Part shown: positions 8,700 through 18,530 of the stretch, one piece after another
Layout: each line of letters starts with the position of its first letter
Position numbering within the stretch: the first letter of the stretch is position 1
Assembly: GCA_020049775.1 (NCBI GenBank)
Contig: JAGVLO010000012.1
Coordinates: 81,884-145,883, forward strand
Length of the DNA stretch: 64,000 bases
Reading direction: 5' to 3'
Source: Alphaproteobacteria bacterium
GTDB taxonomy: Bacteria > Pseudomonadota > Alphaproteobacteria > Rickettsiales > SXRF01
Program-made: the position numbers and the translations under genes
The notes under the pieces: generated by a model
What the model was told of the DNA's origin: nothing
Seen by the model: only the letters and a program-made list of their open reading frames with translations
Database searches by the model: none

Positions 8700-9154
8700 T
8701 AGTCGTCTCCTAGAGATAGTGGGTTAATCGAGGTATAATTGAAAGACTGTAGCACAATAATGAATTCTATAATTTTTACAACAACTACTAATTGAAACTC
8801 AGATTAAATAAAGTTTAGAAACAAACCTGATATTGATTGTTGCATCTGCGATACCAGCAAATCATTCGATTAGAGAACTGCTATTTTCCACTGCGGTGTT
8901 GTGGCACCATTTGGTTGCTTACGCGTCCTATTATCATTTATGGCTATTTCATATTGATTTATAATGAAATAATGGATTGTTGCTATTTGAATAATATTGG
9001 ATTTTATGCATTTTCAACAATTTACTGACTAATGAAAATTAACTAAAATAGAAGGTGATTCTAGACCTTTCTGTCTGTGCGAGCAGGCGAGGTCCAGGCT
9101 TGCTGGTGTAAAAACCGGTGAGTGGCAGTGTGGTTTCCGTTTTACGGTGATCCG
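8700..9154. other. AT-rich gap changing to GC-rich DNA near 9060
   Basis: No gene is supported from 8700 to about 9120. The first 350 bases are strongly AT-rich. Near 9060 the composition shifts abruptly to GC-rich just before the orphan gene at 9155. A short translatable stretch at 8837-9028 is low-complexity and not credible. The composition step may mark a junction. Confidence 0.4.
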
Positions 9155-9469
9155 ATGTTCAACGACGCGATCGGCTGGTTGGCGTGGCTGCGTGGTAAAC
9201 GCAAGCGCGTCCGCTGGAACCCCACCTTCATCCAGAACCTTCTGGACGAGAACTGGGGTCCCGGTCAGCAGCGCAACGACGGCAGCTGGGGTTGGAGTCA
9301 GATGGCGGGGAAGTTCGGGGCAGACATGTCCATCATCCCGCCGATGAGTCCGGTCAGCCCGTCCAGTGAACACGTCGTGTACGTGTTGCTGGAAAACCTC
9401 GACGAAGTCGTCAGCGCGCTGAAGGTGGCCGAGAAAAAGAACCTCGTCCACAACGTCCGTGTTGATTGA
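9155..9469 (+). CDS. Unrecognised protein encoded in GC-rich island
   Basis: 104 residues from ATG 9155; the frame can extend to GTG 9122, just after a stop. The third codon positions are overwhelmingly G or C, unlike the flanking genes, which supports coding in this frame and foreign origin. The protein is rich in Trp ('AIGWLAWLRGKRKRVRWN', 'GSWGWSQMAGKFG') and ends with an acidic helix 'LLENLDEVVSALKVAEKK'. No signal peptide or membrane segment. I do not recognise the family. An intrinsic terminator follows. Isolated between unrelated genes, it could be a remnant of a transferred element. Confidence 0.5.
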   Translation: MFNDAIGWLAWLRGKRKRVRWNPTFIQNLLDENWGPGQQRNDGSWGWSQMAGKFGADMSIIPPMSPVSPSSEHVVYVLLENLDEVVSALKVAEKKNLVHNVRVD

Positions 9470-9501
9470 AGCACAACCAGTCAGAGATCCTGACTAGAGA
9501 C

Positions 9502-9558
9502 CAACCGCCTCTCCCCTTATTATATAATTCCGTAATGGGGGAAGCGGTTGTTCTTTTT
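9502..9558 (+). terminator. Intrinsic terminator after the GC-rich orphan gene
   Basis: CAACCGC at 9502-9508 pairs with GCGGTTG at 9544-9550, extended inside by CCCC with GGGG, and is followed by TTCTTTTTT. Only the rightward reading has a T run, so it serves the gene ending at 9469. Confidence 0.8.
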
Positions 9559-9571
9559 TGGAGAGGTTTTT

Positions 9572-10360
9572 TCAGCCCCTCGCCCACTGCACAACAAGTA
9601 ACAATGCTTCTTTCAGCACCACCTGTAATTGCGCGGCCTTAGCTTCATCGTAAGCAAACGGGTGTTCTTCGTTCATGTAATTTACCTGCGCCAGCTCCAG
9701 CTGCACGGCATGTATGCCCTTATCCGGCGCACCATAATTGCGCGTGATATAACCACCTTTGAAGCGCCCGTTCAGCACCACGGAATAACGGCTGCGTTGC
9801 ACAGACTCCACCAGCGCTTCCGATAATTTTTTATCCACGCTCGCGCCATCCGCTGTGCCAAAATTCAAATCCGGCAGCCTGCCTTCAAACAGTGTCGGCA
9901 CACGCGAGCAGATAGAGTGCGCGTCAAACAGCACCACGCGTTTTGAGGATTGCTGTAAATCGCGCAGCAGGTGATTCAGCTGGTTATGATAGGGCCGCCA
10001 GTAATCATTGATGCGCTTATCTATCTCTTCTTTATCCGGCTCTTTGCCCTCCAGATAGAGCGGATCGCCGTTAAACAACGTGGCGGGGCAAAGACCGGTG
10101 GTGAATTTTCCGGGATAGAGCGACTGGCCATCGGTGGCGCGGTTCAAATCCACCACATAGCGCGAATGCGTGGCCACCACCATATGCACGCCCATCTCTT
10201 TCGCAAATGCGTAAAGCCTGTCCACGTGCCAGTCCGTGTCGGGAAGCTGCTTGGCAGCGGGCGTAAACCGCTCTAATATGGCAGGCGGCACATGCGTCCC
10301 GACATGGGGGATACTCACCACCACGGGAACATTGCCGGGAATATAATGAAATTTGTCCAT
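9572..10360 (-). CDS. hutG: N-formylglutamate deformylase
   Basis: A 262-residue cytoplasmic enzyme that hydrolyses N-formyl-L-glutamate to glutamate and formate, the last step of the five-step histidine route. It shows the family pattern: 'VVVSIPHVGTHVP', 'DTDWHVDRLYAF', 'SRYVVDLNRA', 'LFDAHSICSRVP' and 'GRFKGGYITRNYG', with His/Asp/Glu metal ligands. The presence of hutF in the same cluster confirms the formylglutamate route rather than the formamide-releasing one. It is divergent from hutU, with starts only 46 bases apart, so a shared control region is likely. No HutC-type regulator gene is in the window. Confidence 0.93.
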   Translation of the reverse strand: MDKFHYIPGNVPVVVSIPHVGTHVPPAILERFTPAAKQLPDTDWHVDRLYAFAKEMGVHMVVATHSRYVVDLNRATDGQSLYPGKFTTGLCPATLFNGDPLYLEGKEPDKEEIDKRINDYWRPYHNQLNHLLRDLQQSSKRVVLFDAHSICSRVPTLFEGRLPDLNFGTADGASVDKKLSEALVESVQRSRYSVVLNGRFKGGYITRNYGAPDKGIHAVQLELAQVNYMNEEHPFAYDEAKAAQLQVVLKEALLLVVQWARG

Positions 10361-10406
10361 GCCGCCATGCTAACGCTTTGCGGCCAAGGATACAAGGGAG
10401 ACACGC

Positions 10407-12086
10407 ATGGCAAAGGCAGAACGCGCAACCGCAGCAAAACCCCGCGTCGTAAAAGCGCCGCACGGCAGCACGCTCAGCGCCAAAAGCTGGCTGACGGAAG
10501 CGCCGCTACGCATGCTCATGAACAACCTCGACCCCGATGTGGCGGAAAACCCCGACGAGCTGATTGTCTATGGCGGCATCGGCAAGGCCGCGCGCAACTG
10601 GGAATGTTTCGACGCCATCGTGGAAACGCTGAAGAAGCTGGAGAAAGACGAAACCCTGCTCATCCAGTCCGGCAAGCCGGTGGGCGTGTTCAAAACGCAT
10701 GAAAACGCACCGCGCGTGTTGCTCGCCAATTCCAACCTTGTGCCGCACTGGGCGACGTGGGATCATTTCCGCGAGCTGGATAAAAAAGGCCTGATGATGT
10801 ATGGCCAGATGACGGCTGGCTCATGGATTTACATCGGTTCACAAGGCATCGTACAGGGAACGTATGAAACCTTCGCCGAAATGGGCCGCCAGCATTTCAA
10901 GGGCGACCTCGCTGGCAAATGGATTTTAACGGGCGGCTTGGGCGGCATGGGCGGCGCGCAGCCGCTGGCCTGCACCATGGCGGGCGCGAGCATGCTGGCT
11001 GTGGAGTGCGACCCCACACGCATACAAAAACGCCTCGACACCAAATATCTCGATTACAAAGCCGACACGCTCGACGATGCCCTCGCGCTTATCAACAAAT
11101 CCTGCGCCGAGAAAAAACCCGTATCGGTCGGGCTGCTCGGCAACGCCGCCGATATTTTCCCTGAACTGGTAAAGCGCAATATCAAACCGAACGCCGTAAC
11201 CGACCAGACATCGGCGCATGACCCGCTCAACGGCTACCTGCCTGCGGGCATGACCATGGCCGAAGCGTCCGCGCTTCGCACGCGTGACACAAAAGAAATG
11301 GTAAAGCGCGCCAAGGAATCCATGGCATTGCAGGTGCGCGCCATGCTGGCATTTCATAAAATGGGCATACCTACTTTTGACTACGGCAACAACATCCGCC
11401 AGATGGCGAAGGAAGTCGGCGTGGAAAACGCCTTCGACTTCCCCGGCTTCGTGCCTGCATATATTCGCCCGCTCTTCTGCCGTGGTGTCGGGCCGTTCCG
11501 CTGGGCGGCGCTTTCCGGCGACCCGAAGGATATTGCAAAAACCGATGCCAAGGTAAAAGAACTACTGCCGGACAATAAACACCTGCACCACTGGCTGGAC
11601 ATGGCGGCCAAGAAAATCAAGTTCCAAGGCCTGCCCGCGCGCATCTGCTGGGTAGGCTTGGGCGACCGCGCCAAACTCGGCCTCGCGTTTAATGACATGG
11701 TCGCCAGCGGCGAACTCTCCGCCCCCGTGGTGATTGGCCGTGACCATCTGGATTCCGGCTCGGTCGCGTCGCCCAACCGCGAAACAGAAGGCATGAAAGA
11801 CGGCAGCGACGCGGTGTCCGATTGGCCGCTGCTCAACGCACTGCTCAACACCGCCAGCGGCGCGACATGGGTGAGCCTGCATCACGGCGGCGGCGTGGGC
11901 ATGGGCTTTTCGCAGCATTCCGGCGTGGTGATTGTGGCCGACGGCACGAAAGAAGCATCGCAGCGTTTAGAAAGGGTTCTAACAAATGATCCCGCCACAG
12001 GCGTCATGCGCCATGCCGACGCTGGCTACGACATCGCCATAGAGTGCGCAAAAGAAAAAGGCCTCAAACTGCCGATGGTGGAGTGA
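10407..12086 (+). CDS. hutU: Urocanate hydratase
   Basis: A 559-residue NAD-dependent enzyme that converts urocanate to imidazolonepropionate, step two of histidine breakdown. Length and motifs match the family: '[15 protein letters not shown]', '[17 protein letters not shown]' (Rossmann-like NAD binding), '[15 protein letters not shown]', '[18 protein letters not shown]' and '[19 protein letters not shown]'. The ATG at 10407 follows a GGAGA ribosome-binding site. A small membrane-protein gene starts 2 bases after its stop, implying co-transcription. Confidence 0.97.
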   Translation: MAKAERATAAKPRVVKAPHGSTLSAKSWLTEAPLRMLMNNLDPDVAENPDELIVYGGIGKAARNWECFDAIVETLKKLEKDETLLIQSGKPVGVFKTHENAPRVLLANSNLVPHWATWDHFRELDKKGLMMYGQMTAGSWIYIGSQGIVQGTYETFAEMGRQHFKGDLAGKWILTGGLGGMGGAQPLACTMAGASMLAVECDPTRIQKRLDTKYLDYKADTLDDALALINKSCAEKKPVSVGLLGNAADIFPELVKRNIKPNAVTDQTSAHDPLNGYLPAGMTMAEASALRTRDTKEMVKRAKESMALQVRAMLAFHKMGIPTFDYGNNIRQMAKEVGVENAFDFPGFVPAYIRPLFCRGVGPFRWAALSGDPKDIAKTDAKVKELLPDNKHLHHWLDMAAKKIKFQGLPARICWVGLGDRAKLGLAFNDMVASGELSAPVVIGRDHLDSGSVASPNRETEGMKDGSDAVSDWPLLNALLNTASGATWVSLHHGGGVGMGFSQHSGVVIVADGTKEASQRLERVLTNDPATGVMRHADAGYDIAIECAKEKGLKLPMVE

Positions 12087-12088
12087 TT

Positions 12089-12625
12089 ATGGCCGAAGAA
12101 GAAAAAGCACGCGCCGAACTTCTCGCATTATACGAAGATGCTGCTCGTAATATAGAGACTTATAAAAAAAGAAGTATAGACATATTAGTGTATTACACTG
12201 GTATCCTTGCTTTTGTTTTCCACCAATACTTAAAATCCACGGCAGACAAAAAAGAGTGTATTAACCTCGAACAGTGGGAATCTTTAATTAGAGTATTATT
12301 TATAAGCGCAATAGTATGTGGAATTATAATTTGGAATAATTACCGACTAATTCTTTCAAGAAGGAGAAGGTTAGGCAGAATATTTAATGATAATTTTTCA
12401 CCAACTTTTAGAAACGCGAGAGGCAAAGAAAGTGCCGTCAATAAAGGGGTAATTGATTTGCTATTCCATTATATTCAGTGTGCGTTTCCTTTGATCGCCT
12501 TAACAACAGTCGTATCCCTGCTAAATACTGAGTTTTTTGTACCACATATAATTTGGGTATGGTTTTTTATCGTATTAATACATGATGATCTTTTTCTTGA
12601 AAGAAGTGGTCTTCATAAATGCTAA
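12089..12625 (+). CDS. Unrecognised small membrane protein
   Basis: 178 residues from ATG 12089, preceded by GGAG that lies within the end of hutU. A charged helical start ('EEEKARAELLALYEDAARN') is followed by three or four hydrophobic segments ('ILVYYTGILAFVFH', 'LFISAIVCGIIIW', 'IQCAFPLIALTTVVSLL', 'IIWVWFFIVLIH'). A basic loop 'RRRRLGRIF' should be cytoplasmic. Base composition is much more AT-rich than in hutU. I do not recognise the family. It sits inside the hut cluster and could be translationally coupled, but nothing links it to histidine transport. Confidence 0.6.
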   Translation: MAEEEKARAELLALYEDAARNIETYKKRSIDILVYYTGILAFVFHQYLKSTADKKECINLEQWESLIRVLFISAIVCGIIIWNNYRLILSRRRRLGRIFNDNFSPTFRNARGKESAVNKGVIDLLFHYIQCAFPLIALTTVVSLLNTEFFVPHIIWVWFFIVLIHDDLFLERSGLHKC

Positions 12626-12681
12626 TAATAGCATAAATCGGCACGTTTCTTGCTCCGTATTATGAACTGCGCCCCTTATTT

Positions 12682-12803
12682 CGTCACTCCGGCGAAGGCC
12701 GGAGTCCACACCTTATAAGTTCAAGATAGATACCGGCCTACGCCGGTATGACGCTAAAAAATGCGGCCTACGCCGGTATGACAATTGTAGGGGGCGGTAT
12801 GAC
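12682..12803. repeat. Palindromic intergenic repeats (REP-like), three units
   Basis: Units of the form CGTCACTCCGGCGAAGGCC...GGAGTCC at 12682-12706 and two copies of GCCGGTATGAC-type palindromes up to about 12792, plus a partial copy. The core is CCGGC-GAAG/CTAC-GCCGG with a flanking GTCAT or ATGAC. The same family occurs at 40940-41021, 42368-42395 and 42706-42767. Confidence 0.75.
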
Positions 12804-12805
12804 AC

Positions 12806-13159
12806 CTACCCCACCAACCCCATCACCCAGAAGGCCACGCACACCAGCAGTGTGAGTATGTCAAAGTAGGGTTTGCCCTTCACCCATTTTTCAAGGTTGG
12901 ACGGGCGCACAAATAATACCGGTATGAAAAGTGCCGCCACCAGTATTACCGTGGCGTTCAGAAGCGGCAATACCCAGAAGCCAAGGCCAATGCTGGCGAA
13001 GAATGCCAGAAACACGAGGTTGGAAATGGCCATAGCTTTTTTGCCATGCGCGAGGTTGACGTTAAACCCGCTATCACCGTGGAAGCACACAGCGGTCACG
13101 CGCATGCTGGTCATCGCCATCAGCAGGAATACGAGAAACGCTATTTCAATCGGTGTCAT
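12806..13159 (-). CDS. Small integral membrane protein, unknown
   Basis: 117 residues with four predicted membrane segments: 'IEIAFLVFLLMAMTS', 'AISNLVFLAFFASIGLGFWVL', 'LNATVILVAALFIPVLFV' and 'DILTLLVCVAFWVMGLV'. There is no signal peptidase site. A short basic loop 'RPSNLEKWVKGKP' separates segments three and four. I do not recognise the family. It is the last gene of the leftward hutI-hutH run, 15 bases after the small protein at 13175-13375, so it is probably co-transcribed with hutH. Whether it has any role in histidine use is unknown. Confidence 0.6.
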   Translation of the reverse strand: MTPIEIAFLVFLLMAMTSMRVTAVCFHGDSGFNVNLAHGKKAMAISNLVFLAFFASIGLGFWVLPLLNATVILVAALFIPVLFVRPSNLEKWVKGKPYFDILTLLVCVAFWVMGLVG

Positions 13160-13174
13160 AGATAAGCCCTATCC

Positions 13175-13375
13175 TTAATCATCTTTCCAGTGCGACACCA
13201 GCCATTTAAGCACGCCGCCTTTGTTGCTTTTGCCCATTTCGCGCCGCTTTAGTTCTATATCCAGCATGTTCTTCAGAGTGCCTGCGCGTTGCCTGCGCTC
13301 TTCGGGCGACATATCTTTAATTGCCTCGGCCATTTGCTTGGTCATCTCGTTCATCGCATCTTCTTTTTCAGACAT
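13175..13375 (-). CDS. Small charged protein, unknown
   Basis: 66 residues starting '[18 protein letters not shown]'. The ATG at 13375 is chosen because it overlaps the hutH stop by a few bases, a typical coupled start; a longer frame would run deep into hutH. The protein is highly charged and helical, with 'MSPEERRQRAGTLKNMLDI' and a basic end 'KWLVSHWKDD'. No known domain is recognised. It is likely translated with hutH. Confidence 0.55.
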   Translation of the reverse strand: MSEKEDAMNEMTKQMAEAIKDMSPEERRQRAGTLKNMLDIELKRREMGKSNKGGVLKWLVSHWKDD

Positions 13376-14906
13376 AGGCCAGCAACTCCCCGTTTTTGAC
13401 CATTTCATGCACGGCTTCAATATCCGGCGCGAGATGGCGGTCTTTATCAAGGTAAGGTACTTTTTTGCGAATGGCTTTTTTTACCGCTTCCAGCTGCGGC
13501 GATGTTTTGAGTGGCCCCAGCATATCCAGCCCCTGCGCCGCTACCAGCAGCTCAATGGCCAGCACATAGCGCACACTGCGCATAATCTGCAGCGCCTTCA
13601 GCCCCGCGCCCGGCCCCATGGACACATGGTCTTCCTGATCATTATTGGTGGGAATGGAATCCACGCTGGCTGGGAAGGAAAGCGATTTGCATTCGCTTAC
13701 CAGCGCGGCGGCGGTGGTCTGCACCATCATGAAACCGGAGTTCAGCCCGCCATTTTCAATAAGGAACGTGGGCAGGCCGCTTTTTTCCGTGCGCATGGCG
13801 GTGTTGATGCGCCGCTCGGAAATGGAAGCCAGTGTCGCCAGCGCCATGCCGATGCGGTCGCAGGCGCGCGCGGGATAAATGGCGTGGAAGTTGCCGCCGT
13901 GGATAACCAGCTCGCGCTCGGGGAACAGCAGCGGGTTGTCGGTGGTGGCGTTGATTTCTTTTTCCAGTACCGCCTTGCTCTGCTCCAGCTCGTCCCACAT
14001 CATGCCATGCACCTGCGGCGCGCAGCGCAAGCTGTACGAGTCCTGCACGCGGTCGCAGTTGGCGTGGCTTTTGGAAACCTGCGTTTCGCCGCCCAGCCAT
14101 TTGGCAATGGAAATGCCGCATTCCCATGTGCCTTTCTGGCGTTGCTCTTTCAGCAGCGGTTTATCAGTCATGTGGTGGGAGGCGCGCAGTGCCTCAATGG
14201 TCATGGCGGTCGCGAGGTTGGCGGTTCTCAGCAATTGCATGGATTCATGCCACAGCGTAACGCCGAACGACGCGGTGAGCTGCGTGCCGTTAATCAGGCA
14301 TAGCCCTTCCTTTGGGCCAAGCACCAATGGCTTGATGCCTGCTTTTTTAAGTGCATCAGCGGCTTTCACCTTTATAAAGCCTTTGCCGGAAGGCATGGTG
14401 CATTCCCCCTCGCCCAGCGTGGCCAGTACAGCATGAGCCGTGGGAGCAAGGTCGCCCGATGCGCCGACACTACCGCGCGCAGGCACGCAAGCGAGAATAC
14501 CCGCCTCGAGTGTTTTGATAATTTCTTGCAGACGTGACAGCGCCAGCCCGCGATGGCCACGGCACACCGAGTTCAAAAGCACCAGCCACATCATCAGCAC
14601 TAAATCACGCGGCAGCTCCTCACCCACGCCGCAAGCATGCGATCGGATAATGTTATGCTGCAATTCCTCGATGTCTTTATCCTTGATGCGCGTCTTGGCG
14701 AAATAGCCAAAGCCAGTATTTACGCCGTAAACCGTTTTACCGCTATGGGCGAGCTTGTTCAGGAAATCTTCCGCGGCCTTGATGCGTTTTTCAGCGGGTT
14801 TGGCAATATGAATCCGGATTTTGGCGGCGGGGTTAAGCGCGTTCTGGCAAAACACCCACAGCTTTTCCATGTCCAGCGTTTCGCCGTCAAGCGTGATTTC
14901 CTTCAT
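13368..14906 (-). CDS. hutH: Histidine ammonia-lyase
   Basis: A 512-residue enzyme that removes ammonia from L-histidine to give urocanate, the first step of the pathway. The Ala-Ser-Gly triad in '[14 protein letters not shown]' (about residue 145) forms the MIO prosthetic group. Further family motifs are 'YGVNTGFG' with the catalytic Tyr, '[10 protein letters not shown]' and '[15 protein letters not shown]'. Length is typical. Its start overlaps the hutI stop by 4 bases (ATGA), so the two are translationally coupled. Confidence 0.97.
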   Translation of the reverse strand: MKEITLDGETLDMEKLWVFCQNALNPAAKIRIHIAKPAEKRIKAAEDFLNKLAHSGKTVYGVNTGFGYFAKTRIKDKDIEELQHNIIRSHACGVGEELPRDLVLMMWLVLLNSVCRGHRGLALSRLQEIIKTLEAGILACVPARGSVGASGDLAPTAHAVLATLGEGECTMPSGKGFIKVKAADALKKAGIKPLVLGPKEGLCLINGTQLTASFGVTLWHESMQLLRTANLATAMTIEALRASHHMTDKPLLKEQRQKGTWECGISIAKWLGGETQVSKSHANCDRVQDSYSLRCAPQVHGMMWDELEQSKAVLEKEINATTDNPLLFPERELVIHGGNFHAIYPARACDRIGMALATLASISERRINTAMRTEKSGLPTFLIENGGLNSGFMMVQTTAAALVSECKSLSFPASVDSIPTNNDQEDHVSMGPGAGLKALQIMRSVRYVLAIELLVAAQGLDMLGPLKTSPQLEAVKKAIRKKVPYLDKDRHLAPDIEAVHEMVKNGELLAYV

Positions 14907-16171
14907 GCCAGCCTCTCCCGCACATTGATGAATTTACCGTGCCTGACAACACCCATGCACGGGTTATAACCCAAGTGATACGACAATTCCGACGGATGGG
15001 CAATGTCCCACAGCGCTAGGTCGGCGTCTTTACCTTTTTCCAGCGTACCCACTTTAGCACCAACACCCAGCGCCTGTGCCGCGCTCCGCGTAACGCCCAG
15101 TAATGCCTCTTCCGGCGTTAAACCAAACAAAACACAGCCCATGTTAAGCATCAGCAGCAGGCTGCATACCGGCGATGTACCGGGGTTGCAATCAGTCGCC
15201 AGCGCCACCGGCACATGGTGCTTGCGGAATAAATCCACCGGCGGCCTTTGCACTTCCTTGAGCATGTAATACGCGCCCGGCAGCAGCACCGCCACCGTCT
15301 TTGCACGCGCCATAGCCGACACGCCGTCCTCATTAATATGTTCAAGATGCTCAGCAGACAGTGCCTGATAACTAGCGGCAAGCTGCGCGCCCCCCATGTC
15401 GGTTAATTGTCCGGCATGTAACTTTACCGGAATACCAAATCGCCGCGCCGCGTTAAACAGCTTGGTCACCTGCTCGATGGAAAAAGCGATATTCTCGCAG
15501 TAGGCGTCCACAGCGTCCGCCAGCTTTTCTCGTGCAACAGCGGGTAACATCTCGTTGCATAGCATATTGATGTAATCATCGGCCTTGCCCGCGAATTCCG
15601 GCGGCACAGCATGCGCGCCAAGGAACGTGGTGTACACACTCACCGAATAGGCGTTGCCGAGGTTGCGCGCCACACGCAGCATTTTCAGCTCGTTTTCCGT
15701 GTCCAGCCCATAGCCGGATTTGATTTCGACGGAGGTCACGCCCTCATTCAGCAAAGCGTGCAGGCGTTTTTCGCTGGCAGCAAATAGTTCGCTTTCACTT
15801 GCAGCGCGCACCGCGCGCATGGTCGAGGCAATGCCGCCGCCTGCCTTGCTAATTTCGGCGTAGCTTTTGCCCTCAAGGCGCATGGCGAATTCATTGGCGC
15901 GGTTGCCTGCATAAACAAGGTGGGTATGGCAGTCTATCAGGCCGGGGGTCAGCCATTTGCCCTTGGCGTCATGCATCACCAACGCGCCGCGATCGGGGAG
16001 TTTTTCCAGTTCGGCCATGCTGCCGACCCATGCAATCTTGCCACTTTTGATGGCGACTGCGCCGTTTTCAATAATGCCATAAGCCGTGCCTGACATAGTG
16101 GCAAGGCTGGCATTAACCCACACACTGTCGAATGCGGGGTTGCCATGCTTTTGGTTGTCGGTTGCCTTCAT
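14903..16171 (-). CDS. hutI: Imidazolonepropionase
   Basis: A 422-residue amidohydrolase that opens imidazolone-5-propionate to N-formimino-L-glutamate, step three. Metal-binding motif '[18 protein letters not shown]' near residue 75 and '[10 protein letters not shown]' near residue 320 are diagnostic, as are '[11 protein letters not shown]' and '[13 protein letters not shown]'. I chose ATG 16171 ('[11 protein letters not shown]') because it follows an AGAGG ribosome-binding site; a longer frame to 16261 would overlap hutF on the other strand and adds non-conserved residues. It is divergent from hutF with 52 bases between starts. Confidence 0.95.
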   Translation of the reverse strand: MKATDNQKHGNPAFDSVWVNASLATMSGTAYGIIENGAVAIKSGKIAWVGSMAELEKLPDRGALVMHDAKGKWLTPGLIDCHTHLVYAGNRANEFAMRLEGKSYAEISKAGGGIASTMRAVRAASESELFAASEKRLHALLNEGVTSVEIKSGYGLDTENELKMLRVARNLGNAYSVSVYTTFLGAHAVPPEFAGKADDYINMLCNEMLPAVAREKLADAVDAYCENIAFSIEQVTKLFNAARRFGIPVKLHAGQLTDMGGAQLAASYQALSAEHLEHINEDGVSAMARAKTVAVLLPGAYYMLKEVQRPPVDLFRKHHVPVALATDCNPGTSPVCSLLLMLNMGCVLFGLTPEEALLGVTRSAAQALGVGAKVGTLEKGKDADLALWDIAHPSELSYHLGYNPCMGVVRHGKFINVRERLA

Positions 16172-16223
16172 CTCCGCTATACCTCTGAAATAGCTGAAAG
16201 CATCATAGTGGAGAGCGCCGCCC

Positions 16224-17618
16224 ATGCAATGGGAAAGACCAAAACAATTATTCGCCCACATTGCGCTGACCTATCAGGGCTGGCAGGAAAACGTGCTGCT
16301 GTCTATTGACGACTCCGGCAATATCTCAGATATCGAAGCAAACGCAACACCGCCCGAAGACGTAAAAACATTTGATTTACTAATACCTGGAATGTCCAAT
16401 GTACATTCCCACGCGTTCCAGCGCGCCATGGCAGGGCTGACCGAAGCCACCAGCGGCAACAGCGACGACAATTTCTGGAGCTGGCGGCAGGTGATGTACC
16501 TGTTCAAGCAACGCCTGACGCCGGAACATACCGAAATCATCGCCCGCCATCTCTATGTCGAACTGCTCAAGCAGGGCTATACGTCTGTCGGCGAGTTCCA
16601 TTACCTGCACCATGACGCAGATGGCAAACGGTATAAAAACCCGCTGGAGCTGTCGGAACGCATCATCGCCGCAGCTGAAACCAGCGGCATTCACCTGACC
16701 ATGCTGCCCGTGCATTATGAAACATCGAATTTCGGCGGCATACCCGCCAATGACGGGCAGAAACGCTTTGTCCACAGCATCGATGATTTCCTAAAGCTGG
16801 TGGAATCATTGAAAGCACGGCAGGCAAAAGCAGCGGATATGAACCTCGGCGTTGCGCCGCACTCGCTGCGCGCTGTTTCTAGCGAATCACTGAAAACACT
16901 GATGCAAGCCTTGCCAAGGCTAGACATGGCGGATGCGCCCGTGCATATCCACGTGTCCGAACAGGTAAAGGAAGTGGATGATTGTATTGCGTGGAGCAAA
17001 AAGCGCCCCGCCGAATGGCTGCTGGAAAATGCGCCTGTTGCCGCCAACTGGTGCCTGATTCACTCCACCCACACCACCCTTGATGAGCTGAAGACTATAG
17101 CCAGCAGCGGCGCAGTAGTCGGCCTGTGTCCTACGACTGAAGCCAACCTCGGTGACGGTATTTTCCAGGCAGACGAATACCTGAAAATGGGCGGCCGCTT
17201 TGCCATTGGCTCCGACAGCAATGTGTGCGTGTCGCCGTGGGAAGAACTGCGCCAGATGGAATATGCCCAGCGCCTTGCCACCCGCCGCCGCACCGTGCTG
17301 TGCGACGAAAATTTTCCATCCGTCGGCTTCAACCTGTTCCTGCGCGCAACCACCGGAGGCGCACAAGCGCTTGGCATAAAAGCTGGAATGATTGCACCCG
17401 ACTGCCGCGCCGACATAATTGCGCTTTCCGTAGATTCACCGATGCTGGCTGGCAAAAACCTCGACCAGTTGCTTGATACAATCACCTTCATCATGCAACA
17501 GCCACCGATCACCCATGTCTGGGTAGCCGGTAAATGCGTGGTGGAAAACGGGGAACATAAATGTGATGCCGACAGCAAGAATGGCTACCAAAACGTGTTA
17601 TGCCAAATCATCGGATAG
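16224..17618 (+). CDS. hutF: Formimidoylglutamate deiminase
   Basis: A 464-residue amidohydrolase converting N-formimino-L-glutamate to N-formyl-L-glutamate plus ammonia, step four. Motifs: '[19 protein letters not shown]' (metal His pair), '[12 protein letters not shown]', '[11 protein letters not shown]', '[14 protein letters not shown]', 'LIHSTHTT' and '[16 protein letters not shown]' (metal Asp). With HutG it defines the five-step branch that recovers two ammonia per histidine and formate. The upstream 52 bases shared with hutI are the likely control point. Confidence 0.96.
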   Translation: MQWERPKQLFAHIALTYQGWQENVLLSIDDSGNISDIEANATPPEDVKTFDLLIPGMSNVHSHAFQRAMAGLTEATSGNSDDNFWSWRQVMYLFKQRLTPEHTEIIARHLYVELLKQGYTSVGEFHYLHHDADGKRYKNPLELSERIIAAAETSGIHLTMLPVHYETSNFGGIPANDGQKRFVHSIDDFLKLVESLKARQAKAADMNLGVAPHSLRAVSSESLKTLMQALPRLDMADAPVHIHVSEQVKEVDDCIAWSKKRPAEWLLENAPVAANWCLIHSTHTTLDELKTIASSGAVVGLCPTTEANLGDGIFQADEYLKMGGRFAIGSDSNVCVSPWEELRQMEYAQRLATRRRTVLCDENFPSVGFNLFLRATTGGAQALGIKAGMIAPDCRADIIALSVDSPMLAGKNLDQLLDTITFIMQQPPITHVWVAGKCVVENGEHKCDADSKNGYQNVLCQIIG

Positions 17619-17631
17619 ATAAGCGATTTTA

Positions 17632-18009
17632 TTAGCGCCTTAGCTTTGCAGCTTTTGACATTTCTGAAGTAATTTCTGTTGCTGTCTGATCAATAGTCTT
17701 GTTGAGGCTAGCTAGTCCAGCTTCTGAAATTCCTGCTTCACGCAATGTAGCAGATGCCTGCACCCTAACGCTGCTCCCATCAAGGTAGCCTGACCTGTCA
17801 AAAAGATTGGCAAACACCAGATCCACCATAGGTGTGGCAACATCTTCTATTGCTGGCACAGCATTATCTTTAAACAACCCTGCAAATTTGGGGCCTGCTA
17901 TGACCTTGGACTCATCGCCGGAACTATCAATGGCTACCACACCGGACTTAAGCAAAATATGCTCTGGTGTACCCATCCTTTTATATTCCCATACATTCAG
18001 ATCACCCAT
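17632..18009 (-). CDS. Unknown 125-residue protein
   Basis: A soluble protein without signal peptide. It opens 'MGDLNVWEYKRMGTPEHI', has a middle segment 'VPAIEDVATPMVDLVFANLF', and a helical Ala/Thr-rich end 'KTIDQTATEITSEMSKAAK'. No domain is recognised. It lies 20 bases downstream of the gene at 18030-18422 on the same strand, and both are divergent from the giant gene at 18531. They may be accessory to it, such as chaperone or immunity proteins; that is speculation from position. Confidence 0.5.
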   Translation of the reverse strand: MGDLNVWEYKRMGTPEHILLKSGVVAIDSSGDESKVIAGPKFAGLFKDNAVPAIEDVATPMVDLVFANLFDRSGYLDGSSVRVQASATLREAGISEAGLASLNKTIDQTATEITSEMSKAAKLRR

Positions 18010-18029
18010 AAAAGTCCCCGTGATTCAGG

Positions 18030-18422
18030 TTAGCGTGTGATAGCACTATTCTTGCCTATTCCTGCGCGTATTTCACCAAGTAGTTTTTCGTCTTTAATTC
18101 CAATTTCACAAAATAAATCAGGCACTTGCCCGAGGACTTCGTCTTTATCTCTATGATCTTGAGAAACAACAATAAATTCAATCGATGCCGGTGATTCTGC
18201 GCCTAGCTTGTCATTTAGACGAAAATGTAAGCCGCCCTCTAAATCATAAAGAACATTAGGAATAAATGCTTTTCTCAGGCGGTCACCACTACGCGCCTTC
18301 TTATCTGCTATCGCATGCAGGCGGCGGGCAAACTCATAAGCAACATTATCCCCATTATCCAATAGGATATAAGATTTATCCGCATCGCCTTCTGGCTTCA
18401 CCGATACAATATTTGTCACCAT
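18030..18422 (-). CDS. Unknown 130-residue protein divergent from the giant gene
   Basis: A soluble acidic protein, 'MVTNIVSVKPEGDADKSYIL' onward, with a predicted beta-rich first half and the segment 'SIEFIVVSQDHRDKDEVL'. No signal peptide and no known domain. Its start is 108 bases from that of the 2764-residue gene, in a divergent arrangement with an AT-rich spacer. The pair 18030/17632 forms a small leftward operon. Codon use looks like that of the giant gene rather than the GC-richer hut cluster, suggesting a shared origin. Confidence 0.5.
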   Translation of the reverse strand: MVTNIVSVKPEGDADKSYILLDNGDNVAYEFARRLHAIADKKARSGDRLRKAFIPNVLYDLEGGLHFRLNDKLGAESPASIEFIVVSQDHRDKDEVLGQVPDLFCEIGIKDEKLLGEIRAGIGKNSAITR

Positions 18423-18530
18423 AAGTTCATTAATATTTTAATAAATCTTAATAATGGAATGTTAAACTAAAATGGTTAACAAAACATCTCGTCTTGAAAA
18501 AACTATAATAAAAAAAGGGTTAGACTACGG

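Noticed and set aside
8837..9028. A 63-residue frame in the AT-rich gap
   Set aside because: Low-complexity, no ribosome-binding site, no similarity to any known small protein.
9029..9451. A 140-residue reading frame antisense to the GC-rich orphan gene
   Set aside because: High GC at third positions fits only the plus-strand frame; the antisense frame is an expected shadow in GC-rich DNA.
13221..14303. A 360-residue frame opposite hutH
   Set aside because: It runs antisense through a certain hutH gene and has the Arg/His/Gln-rich composition of a shadow frame.
18495..18530. TATAAT-like hexamer before the giant gene as a sigma-70 promoter
   Set aside because: A TATAAT is present but no -35 hexamer lies 16-18 bases upstream, so I did not call a promoter.
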